Below are positions 1 through 4,918 of a stretch of 5,928 nucleotides of DNA, piece by piece. The position numbers and the translations under genes are program-made. Each line of letters starts with the position of its first letter. Positions within the stretch are counted from its first letter, which is position 1. Source of the stretch: Prevotella sp. UBA1395 (lineage in GTDB: Bacteria > Bacteroidota > Bacteroidia > Bacteroidales > Bacteroidaceae); assembly GCA_002305235.1 (NCBI GenBank), contig DBQL01000213.1:12962-18889 (forward strand). Reading direction: 5' to 3'. Under the pieces are notes generated by a model. It searched no databases. It saw nothing but the letters and a program-made list of their open reading frames with translations, and was not told where the DNA came from.

Positions 1-591
1 CATGTGCGTGGTGGTGGCTCGCTCACCGCATTGCCCATCATCGAGACACAGGCCGGCGACGTGTCGGCATATATCCCCACCAACGTGATCTCTATTACCG
101 ACGGACAGATCTATCTGGAGTCGAACCTCTTCAATCAGGGCTTCCGTCCGGCCATCAACGTGGGTATCTCGGTATCTCGTGTGGGCGGTTCGGCACAGGT
201 CAAGAGCATGAAGAAGGTTGCCGGAACACTGAAGATCGACATGGCGCAGTATCGTGAGCTGGAGGCGTTCTCCAAGTTCTCGAGCGACATGGACCCCGTG
301 ACGGCGATGACCATCGACCGTGGTCGCAAGAATAACCAGTTGCTCATTCAACCCCAGTATAGTCCGATGGCCGTCGGTGACCAGATTGCCATACTCTATT
401 GTGGCGTGCATGGACTGATGCATGACGTGCCGGTGGAGAAGGTGCGCCAGTGTCAGGAGCAATTCCTCGAGCAGATGCGGTCACAGCATCAGGACGTGCT
501 CGACACGCTGGCCGGTGGAAAAATCGATGACGGTCTGACCAAAACCATTGAGGAGGTGATGGCCAACATCGCCGGACAATTCAAGAAATAA
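1..591 (+). CDS. atpA: ATP synthase F1 subunit alpha, C-terminal part (5' truncated by window edge)
   Basis: This is the last 196 codons of the alpha subunit of the F1Fo ATP synthase, the non-catalytic nucleotide-binding subunit of the membrane-bound alpha3beta3 head. The reading frame is open from base 1, so the 5' end lies outside the window; the GTG at position 4 is an internal Val codon, not a start. The fragment opens with the conserved [20 protein letters not shown] stretch and [14 protein letters not shown], followed by the alpha/beta signature [10 protein letters not shown]. Directly after it is SRVGG, whose Arg (codon 178-180) matches the conserved arginine finger reaching into the catalytic beta site. 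The C-terminal helical domain (from about fragment residue 80) looks complete and ends in QFKK. Full-length family members have a little over 500 residues, so roughly 60% is missing. The gene precedes atpG by 14 bp, the usual operon order. The identification is very secure. Confidence 0.98.
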   Translation, partial: HVRGGGSLTALPIIETQAGDVSAYIPTNVISITDGQIYLESNLFNQGFRPAINVGISVSRVGGSAQVKSMKKVAGTLKIDMAQYRELEAFSKFSSDMDPVTAMTIDRGRKNNQLLIQPQYSPMAVGDQIAILYCGVHGLMHDVPVEKVRQCQEQFLEQMRSQHQDVLDTLAGGKIDDGLTKTIEEVMANIAGQFKK

Positions 592-605
592 GAAGAGGAT
601 AGCTT

Positions 606-1580
606 ATGCCGTCATTAAAAGAGATAAAGACCCGCATCGCCTCGGTACAGAGCACGCGCAAGATTACGAGCGCCATGAAGATGGTTGCTTCGTCAAAACT
701 GCACCATGCCCAGACCGCCATTCAGAACATGTTGCCCTACGAAAACCAGCTGGAGCATATTCTCAAGGCCTTCTTGGTCTCTGTGCCCAACGCGCAAAGC
801 AGGTATGACGAGGCCCGCAATGATGTGAGACGGGTGGCCTTGGTGGTCTATTCTTCCAACAGTTCGCTATGTGGAGGCTTTAATGGCAATGTTATCCGCC
901 TGATGCAGCAGGCCGTCGAGAGCTACCGTTCGCAGGGCGTTACGGATATCACGATATATCCCATCGGCCGCAAGGTGGCCGAGAAGGCCCGCAAACTGGG
1001 CTATACCGTTGCCGGCGACTACACCGAGCTGGCCGACAAGCCCAATGCGCGCCGGTGCAGTGAGATTGCCGAAGAGGTGGCGTCGAAGTTTGTGGCGTTT
1101 GAGTATGACAAGGTAGAGCTGATCTACCATCATTTCAAGAGTGCCGGCTCGCAGATTCTCACCCGCAAGGTGTTGCTGCCCATCGACCTGAGCACAGAGA
1201 GCATCGGCGCCGACAATGACCGTGACCTCACGTCAAGCATCGCCACCGCCAAGGCGCAAGAGTATCTTCGCAAGAAGGGCAGCGAGGCGCGGCGGCACAG
1301 CCAGACCAACGTAAAGGGCCTGAACGACGACTTCATCGTGGAACCGGACATGGAGAGCGTGCTCTCGGTGCTGATTCCCAAGCTGCTCAATCTCATGGTC
1401 TACACGGCCCTGTTAGACAGCACGGCCTCCGAGCATGCGGCCCGCATGGTTGCCATGCAGACCGCCACGGATAATGCCGACGAGATACTTCGTGCGCTGA
1501 GCTTGCAATATAACAAGGGTCGCCAGTCGGCGATCACCAACGAATTGCTCGACATCGTGGGTGGCTCGGTCAACAATTGA
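606..1580 (+). CDS. atpG: ATP synthase F1 subunit gamma
   Basis: The gamma subunit is the central rotating stalk of F1Fo ATP synthase, coupling proton flow through Fo to ATP synthesis in the alpha/beta head. The N-terminal coiled-coil helix is clear (residues 1-40, with IKTRIASVQSTRKITSAMKM). The Rossmann-like middle follows (SSLCGGFNGN at about 84-94). The C-terminal helix is also clear (TALLDSTASEHAARMVAMQ, 267-285) and ends with ITNELLDIVGG. At 324 residues it is longer than E. coli gamma (about 287). The excess lies between LLPIDL (about 190-195) and FIVEPD (243-248), where a charged insert rich in Lys, Arg and Ala occurs. The ATG at 606 follows a purine-rich AGAAGAGGA (591-599), one of the few Shine-Dalgarno-like sites here. 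It is the last gene of the operon, as is usual in Bacteroidota, and a strong terminator follows 66 bp downstream. Confidence 0.98.
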   Translation: MPSLKEIKTRIASVQSTRKITSAMKMVASSKLHHAQTAIQNMLPYENQLEHILKAFLVSVPNAQSRYDEARNDVRRVALVVYSSNSSLCGGFNGNVIRLMQQAVESYRSQGVTDITIYPIGRKVAEKARKLGYTVAGDYTELADKPNARRCSEIAEEVASKFVAFEYDKVELIYHHFKSAGSQILTRKVLLPIDLSTESIGADNDRDLTSSIATAKAQEYLRKKGSEARRHSQTNVKGLNDDFIVEPDMESVLSVLIPKLLNLMVYTALLDSTASEHAARMVAMQTATDNADEILRALSLQYNKGRQSAITNELLDIVGGSVNN

Positions 1581-1601
1581 CAATTTATTTCATACTCCCC
1601 G

Positions 1602-1638
1602 GCGAAAGGCACGTGCCCGATGACGAAGGGCCTTTCGC
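1602..1638 (+). other. Hairpin downstream of atpG
   Basis: A perfect 9-bp inverted repeat, GCGAAAGGC (1602-1610) and GCCTTTCGC (1630-1638), encloses a 19-nt loop. The left arm runs into a 10-bp palindrome, GGCACGTGCC (1608-1617). No T-run follows, so it is not a classic intrinsic terminator by itself. It lies between the atpG stop and the strong terminator, so in the atp mRNA it could act as a 3'-end stability structure. This role is inferred from position only. Confidence 0.5.
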
Positions 1639-1646
1639 AAGACAGA

Positions 1647-1683
1647 AAAAGGGGCGGAAACCGAACCGGTTTCCGCCCCTTTT
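1647..1683 (+). terminator. Intrinsic terminator of the atp operon
   Basis: A perfect 17-bp inverted repeat (1647-1663 and 1667-1683) with a 3-nt loop has a GC-rich core, GGGGCGGAAACC pairing with GGTTTCCGCCCC. It is flanked by AAAA on the left and TTTT on the right, so the T-run can act on either strand. It lies 66 bp after the atpG stop and is the obvious end of the ATP synthase transcript. It should also insulate the rep region from read-through. Because the A and T tracts are symmetric it would also work for leftward transcripts, although no leftward gene is seen. Confidence 0.93.
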
Positions 1684-1692
1684 CAGATGCTT

Positions 1693-1779
1693 CGCGATAG
1701 CTATCTAATGGCGGCGCGATTACTATCTAAACGCACGACGAATACTATCTTATCGCGACGCGATAAGATAGCTATCGCA
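1693..1779. repeat. Degenerate 22-bp iteron-like repeats, three direct and one inverted
   Basis: Three direct copies start at 1693, 1715 and 1737 with an exact 22-bp period, so CTATCT recurs at 1701, 1723 and 1745. A fourth copy lies in inverted orientation at 1758-1779. Aligned by hand, all four share CGA at unit positions 3-5, CTATCT at 9-14, A at 16 and GC at 19-20. Neighbouring direct copies agree at 15-16 of 22 positions, and copy 1 agrees with the inverted copy at 18 of 22. Copies 3 and 4 abut to form a palindrome (1745-1771), and the outermost copies give a 13-bp inverted repeat (1694-1706 and 1766-1778). Initiators of the RepE/Pi/Rep_3 family bind tandem repeats of about 17-22 bp near their own gene, and the next gene is of that family. 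A dispersed intergenic repeat unrelated to rep remains possible. Confidence 0.7.
1745..1771. promoter_or_regulatory. 27-nt palindrome, candidate rep operator
   Basis: CTATCTTATCGCG (1745-1757) and CGCGATAAGATAG (1759-1771) are perfect complements around a single central A at 1758. Two 22-bp repeat copies meet here head to head. In iteron plasmids, an inverted pair of partial iterons is typically where the dimeric initiator represses its own gene. The site lies about 140 bp upstream of the promoter I call, further than a simple blocking operator would be, so the repression role is uncertain. As RNA it would form an 11-bp stem with a 5-nt loop. Confidence 0.45.
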
Positions 1780-1866
1780 AAGGGGGTGCGCGATGCCTGT
1801 ATCTATTGGGGTTTCCAAGGGTGGCGGCATGCCGTTTGCGACATGTCTGAAGGCTGTGTGGCACGG

Positions 1867-1898
1867 TGTCGCCCGACAGCATTTTTTCTCTGTTTTTT
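1867..1898 (+). terminator. Weak hairpin followed by T-rich tract
   Basis: TGTCG (1867-1871) can pair with CGACA (1874-1878) around a 2-nt loop, and an outer GCTGT (1853-1857) can compete for ACAGC (1876-1880). A T-rich stretch (1882-1898) follows within a few bases. The stem is short, so this is only a possible terminator for transcripts arising inside the repeat region; it may simply be part of the AT-rich promoter zone. Confidence 0.25.
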
Positions 1899-1913
1899 AA
1901 TTTCACCATTTAC

Positions 1914-1944
1914 TTGGTGGAATCGAAAAATTGTCTTAACTTTG
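1914..1944 (+). promoter_or_regulatory. Bacteroidota-type sigma-ABfr promoter for rep
   Basis: TAACTTTG (1937-1944) matches the Bacteroidota -7 consensus TAnnTTTG exactly. A TTGG (1914-1917) sits 19 bp upstream, where the -33 element (consensus TTTG) is expected. Transcription would begin near 1950, giving a leader of about 35 nt before the rep ATG at 1986. I found no comparable promoter in front of the downstream genes, so this may drive the whole rep to purA stretch. The -7 box is strong and the -33 box is weaker. Confidence 0.72.
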
Positions 1945-1985
1945 TACTCGTCTCAATTGAGAAACAGGCTTAAAAACCATCATAC

Positions 1986-3137
1986 ATGGCTGACGAAAAC
2001 ACCGTAAACATCACCAAAGTCCCCCGCAAGGCGCGGGCGCCCAAGCGTTCCTCGGACTATGGCAAGGGGAAAAAGCGCGACGTGAAGCGCAACATCCCCA
2101 CCGACCTCATCCCCATCGAGGAAGAGACATGGTTGCTGCAACCCATTGCGGTGACCATGATGCGACATGACTATTCGTTGATACAAATCCGGATTTTGGT
2201 CACCATCGTGGAATACATGCAGACCAAACTGCATAAGATTTTGAACAAGGACAAGATGGAGCCTGAGATTTTCTCTGACGTGGAGCTGGACATCGACGGT
2301 CGTCTGGAGATCAAGACCATGTTCAAGACCCTCGGCGTAGACCCCAACCATTATCCGCAGCTGCGGCAAAGCCTCAAGATGCTGGCCGCCATACCCGTGG
2401 AGATACCCTATAAGACGGTAGACGGGCGAAGCTATCTCAAGGTGACCAACCTCTGCGACGTTTACATTCCCGAAGACGCGGGGGTGTATGAGAAGTATGC
2501 CGTGCTCAAGATAGACCGCACGGTGGCCAAGCGCTTGGTATCGCTCGACCTTGGTTACCACAAGTTGGGCAAGCAGATCGTGTTTGCATGCCGCAACCGT
2601 TACACCCAGCGCATCTACATGTTCATTGGGAGTTGGCTTGACAAGGGTACCACCCGCATCAAGACGGCAGAGTTTCGCAAGATGCTTCGACTGGAAACCA
2701 ACTACAAGAAATTCAGCGACTTCACCCGACGCGTGCTCGAGCCGGCTAAGGAAGAACTGCAGTCGCTGGCCGAAAACGGGTTTTGTGACTGCTATTTCGA
2801 CTACGAGAAACGCTACAATCAGGGGCAGCGGGGCGGCGAGCCCGATGAACTGGTGTTCCATATCCACCGGCCCAAGGGCAGGCTGAACCAGCAACTCAAG
2901 GACGTGAGCGAGATGCAGCGCGGCCAGTTTGCCGATATGCTGGTGAGATATTTCGGCTTTGACCAGAGCGTGGCCAAGAAAATGAGCGAGCGCGTTACCC
3001 CTACCAACTACGAAGAGGCGGTGACCAAGCTGCTCGACCTGCGTGTAAGGCTGCGCAACGACCTCACCATCCACGACCGCGCGGCCTACACCTACCGTGT
3101 GCTTGACAATCTGTTCAGAGACGTGCAAGGGCAATGA
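1986..3137 (+). CDS. Chromosomal RepB/Rep_3-family replication initiator-like protein
   Basis: The 383-residue product resembles the plasmid initiator family that includes RepE of F and Pi of R6K (Rep_3/RepB), cytoplasmic proteins that bind iterons through two winged-helix domains. A basic N-terminal tail (residues 11-35, KVPRKARAPK... KGKKRDVKR) precedes the first winged-helix region (about 50-160). The second is clearest at 204-262, where NRYTQRIYMFIGSWLDKG, a TAEFRKMLRLE segment and KKFSDFTRRVLEPAKEEL follow the family pattern of recognition helix and wing. Residues 305-383 form a charged helical C-terminal extension. The ATG at 1986 lies about 35 nt after the expected transcription start and has no Shine-Dalgarno site. 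The frame is intact, so the gene is under selection. Its place between atpG and purA suggests a chromosomal, domesticated copy. Whether it initiates replication or only regulates cannot be read from sequence. Confidence 0.85.
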   Translation: MADENTVNITKVPRKARAPKRSSDYGKGKKRDVKRNIPTDLIPIEEETWLLQPIAVTMMRHDYSLIQIRILVTIVEYMQTKLHKILNKDKMEPEIFSDVELDIDGRLEIKTMFKTLGVDPNHYPQLRQSLKMLAAIPVEIPYKTVDGRSYLKVTNLCDVYIPEDAGVYEKYAVLKIDRTVAKRLVSLDLGYHKLGKQIVFACRNRYTQRIYMFIGSWLDKGTTRIKTAEFRKMLRLETNYKKFSDFTRRVLEPAKEELQSLAENGFCDCYFDYEKRYNQGQRGGEPDELVFHIHRPKGRLNQQLKDVSEMQRGQFADMLVRYFGFDQSVAKKMSERVTPTNYEEAVTKLLDLRVRLRNDLTIHDRAAYTYRVLDNLFRDVQGQ

Positions 3138-3219
3138 CCCACGGCGCACCAATACAAGTTGTCGGCAGGCCGGTGCCAAGACATCGCAACATCATTACAT
3201 CATATACTATCACAGACAA

Positions 3220-3741
3220 ATGAAATCAAGAACATCAGATTGGTTTGAGACCAAGATCAAATACGACAAGATACAGGAAGACGGACAGCAGAAACCGGTC
3301 ATGGAGCAATATGTGGTCGATGCCCTGAGCTTCACCGAGGCCGAGAGCACGATGATCGAGGAGATGTCGGCCTATATCAGCGGCGACTTCAAGATTGTGG
3401 GCATCAAGCCCGCGGCCTATCATGAGATATTCTTCAGCGACGACCCCAAGGCCGACAAATGGTACAAGGCCAAGCTCTCGTTTATCACCATCGACGAGAA
3501 GACCGAGAAAGAGAAACGCTCATCGGTCAGCTATCTGGTGCAGGCCGCCGGCCTGCCGGCAGCGGTCAAGGGCATCGAGGAAGTCATGGGAGGCACAATG
3601 GTAGACTATGTCATCGCCTCGGTGAGCGAAACCATGTTTATGGACGTGTTTGAGCATCGCTTGTCATCGGCCAAGGGCAGTGGTGCCAATGATGTTCCCG
3701 AGTATGAACAAGACGGTGGTCAAGACAAATACAAGGAATAA
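3220..3741 (+). CDS. DUF4494 domain-containing protein
   Basis: This 173-residue cytoplasmic protein has no signal peptide or membrane segment and matches the DUF4494 family of Bacteroidota, whose function is unknown. Recognisable family stretches are WFETKIKYDK (8-17), EQYVVDALSFTEAE (29-42), DKWYKAKLSFITIDEKTEKEKR (79-100) and GGTMVDYVIASVSETMFMDVFEH (124-146). Residues 147-173 are a low-complexity charged tail that is probably disordered. The frame stays open upstream to 3097 inside rep, but similarity begins at the ATG at 3220 (MKSRTSDWFE), which I take as the start; no clear Shine-Dalgarno site precedes it. It lies 82 bp after rep and its stop overlaps the start of the next gene by one base (TAATG), suggesting translational coupling. 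It could work with either neighbour, and I cannot assign a role. Confidence 0.88.
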   Translation: MKSRTSDWFETKIKYDKIQEDGQQKPVMEQYVVDALSFTEAESTMIEEMSAYISGDFKIVGIKPAAYHEIFFSDDPKADKWYKAKLSFITIDEKTEKEKRSSVSYLVQAAGLPAAVKGIEEVMGGTMVDYVIASVSETMFMDVFEHRLSSAKGSGANDVPEYEQDGGQDKYKE

Positions 3742-4415
3742 TGAACGTAGATGTTGCTAAAAACTTGAAAGAAGTGCTTGGCAACCTGCCCGATGAGGTG
3801 AGTTTGGTTGCTATCAGCAAGTACCACCCTTTGGAATATTTGGAGGCGGCTTATGCCGCCGGCCAGCGCATCTTCGGCGAGAGCCACGAGCAGGAGCTGC
3901 GCGTCAAGGTGCCCGCAATGCCGCAGGATGTGAGTTGGCATTTTATCGGGCACCTGCAAACCAACAAGGTGAAACACATCGCACCCTATATCTCCATGAT
4001 CGAGGCCGTAGACAGTTTCAAACTGCTCAAAGAGGTCGACAAGCAGGCAGCCAAGTGTGGCAGGGTCATCAAGGTGTTGCTCGAGCTGCATATTGCCGAA
4101 GAGGTGTCTAAGTATGGATTCACGTTTGAGGCCTGTCGCGAGATGCTGCGTGCGGGCGAATGGAGAGATTTGAGGAATGTCAGGATATGCGGGTTGATGA
4201 TGATGGCTACCAATACCGACGACGAGTCGGTGGTGGCCGGTGAGATGACACGTGCCGCCGACTTCTTCGATGAGTTGAAACACGACTATTTTGCCGATGC
4301 CGACGACTTTTGCTACCGCTCGTGGGGCATGAGCCAAGACTATCGCATTGCGGTGAGATGCAGGTCGAACATGGTCAGGGTAGGCACGTCTATCTTCGGC
4401 CCCAGAGTTTATTAA
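3741..4415 (+). CDS. yggS: YggS/PLPBP-family pyridoxal phosphate homeostasis protein
   Basis: This 224-residue protein belongs to the YggS/PROSC family, single-domain TIM-barrel proteins that bind pyridoxal 5'-phosphate, have no known catalytic reaction and buffer PLP and amino/keto-acid pools. The PLP Schiff-base lysine is K27 in VAISKYHP. Further family motifs are FGESHEQE (45-52; usually FGENYVQE), WHFIGHLQTNK (66-76), KYGF (124-127), GLMMMAT (151-157), the phosphate-contact region SWGMSQDY (194-201) and MVRVGTSIFGPR (211-222). Its length is close to the family norm of about 230. The ATG overlaps the DUF4494 stop by one base, and the fur gene follows after 3 bp, so it is almost certainly co-transcribed with both. 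The substitutions in the FGEN motif look like lineage variation rather than loss of function. Confidence 0.95.
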   Translation: MNVDVAKNLKEVLGNLPDEVSLVAISKYHPLEYLEAAYAAGQRIFGESHEQELRVKVPAMPQDVSWHFIGHLQTNKVKHIAPYISMIEAVDSFKLLKEVDKQAAKCGRVIKVLLELHIAEEVSKYGFTFEACREMLRAGEWRDLRNVRICGLMMMATNTDDESVVAGEMTRAADFFDELKHDYFADADDFCYRSWGMSQDYRIAVRCRSNMVRVGTSIFGPRVY

Positions 4416-4418
4416 TAC

Positions 4419-4910
4419 ATGGTAAAGAACAAAATGCTCGATAAAGCCTGGAAGATTCTCGATGGTTATCTGGAGGTGACTGCCAAGCGGAGAACTCCCG
4501 AGCGATACGCTATCCTTGAGGCCATTTATCATTTTGATGGTCATTTCACGGTCGAGGAATTGAACGACCTGCTCGAGAAGGATAGGTTCATTGTCAGTCG
4601 GGCAACGCTTTACAACACACTCAGGCTTTTTTTGAAGATCCATTTGGTCGTGCGCCACAAGTTAGCCGATAAGACCAAGTATGAGGCGGCACTTCGCAAC
4701 GACTCCCACAGCCATCAGATTTGCACCATGTGTGGCAAGGTTTCTGAGGTGGAATTGCCCGAGGTGGAGGCAGCCATAGCCGCTTCGCGGCTGTATCGTT
4801 TTCGCAAGGAGGGATTCACGCTATATATTTATGGCATCTGCAGCAGCTGCCAGTCGAAGCTGACGCGTCAGCGCACCATGATAGAAAAGAATAAATCAGA
4901 TAACAAATAA
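4419..4910 (+). CDS. Fur-family metal-dependent transcriptional regulator
   Basis: This 163-residue protein has the Fur-family plan. A winged-helix DNA-binding domain occupies about 20-85 (RRTPERYAILEAI, then the recognition helix SRATLYNTLRLF at 60-71), and a dimerisation domain occupies 86-145. Two CxxC pairs (C102/C105 in ICTMCGKV and C141/C144 in YGICSSCQ) form the structural Cys4 zinc site. H42, E89, H97 and H99 correspond to the regulatory metal site of classical Fur. The second site is largely replaced: where E. coli Fur has His87, Asp89 and His125, this protein has Ser96, Ser98 and Phe133. I therefore do not say whether it senses iron, zinc, manganese or peroxide. The C-terminal 18 residues are a basic tail. 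It starts 3 bp after yggS and ends 8 bp before purA; a second ATG at 4434 is an alternative start. Confidence 0.92.
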   Translation: MVKNKMLDKAWKILDGYLEVTAKRRTPERYAILEAIYHFDGHFTVEELNDLLEKDRFIVSRATLYNTLRLFLKIHLVVRHKLADKTKYEAALRNDSHSHQICTMCGKVSEVELPEVEAAIAASRLYRFRKEGFTLYIYGICSSCQSKLTRQRTMIEKNKSDNK

Positions 4911-4918
4911 TTCTTAAA

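Larger units (their letters stand above)
1581..1985. other. 405-bp intergenic region between atpG and rep
   Basis: No convincing gene lies here. In order it holds a 9-bp-stem hairpin (1602-1638), a strong terminator (1647-1683), a block of 22-bp repeats (1693-1779), a GC-mixed stretch with short palindromes such as CGGCATGCCG (1825-1834) and GACATGTC (1840-1847), a weak hairpin followed by T-rich sequence (1867-1898), an AT-rich segment (1881-1945, about 26% G+C by my count) containing a Bacteroidota-type promoter, and a leader of about 40 bp before the rep ATG. An open frame through the repeats (1687-2007) has no recognisable protein character and overlaps the rep start. The arrangement of repeats, AT-rich DNA and then an initiator gene recalls an iteron-plasmid origin region, but function is inference. 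Confidence 0.8.

Noticed and set aside
1693..1779. 22-bp repeats as a CRISPR array
   Set aside because: The copies are directly adjacent with no spacers, are too degenerate and include an inverted copy; no cas gene is present.
1687..2007. Open reading frame of 106 codons across the repeat block and rep promoter
   Set aside because: It encodes the repeats (22 bp, not a multiple of three), crosses the AT-rich promoter region and overlaps the rep start. The product has no recognisable domain, and no promoter or ribosome site precedes it.
2351..2359. TTATCCGCA, one mismatch from a DnaA box
   Set aside because: It lies inside the rep coding sequence as ordinary codons (His-Tyr-Pro-Gln region) and a single near-match is expected by chance. 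I found no DnaA-box cluster near the repeats.
1980..3179. Long antisense frame of 399 codons opposite rep
   Set aside because: It mirrors the rep gene almost end to end and is a by-product of GC-biased codon use. Its translation is compositionally odd (rich in His, Leu, Val) and matches no family, while the + strand protein is a clear Rep_3 member.
3138..3219. Possible promoter or RNA element between rep and the DUF4494 gene
   Set aside because: No TAnnTTTG element, stable hairpin or T-run could be found in these 82 bp, so no feature is called.
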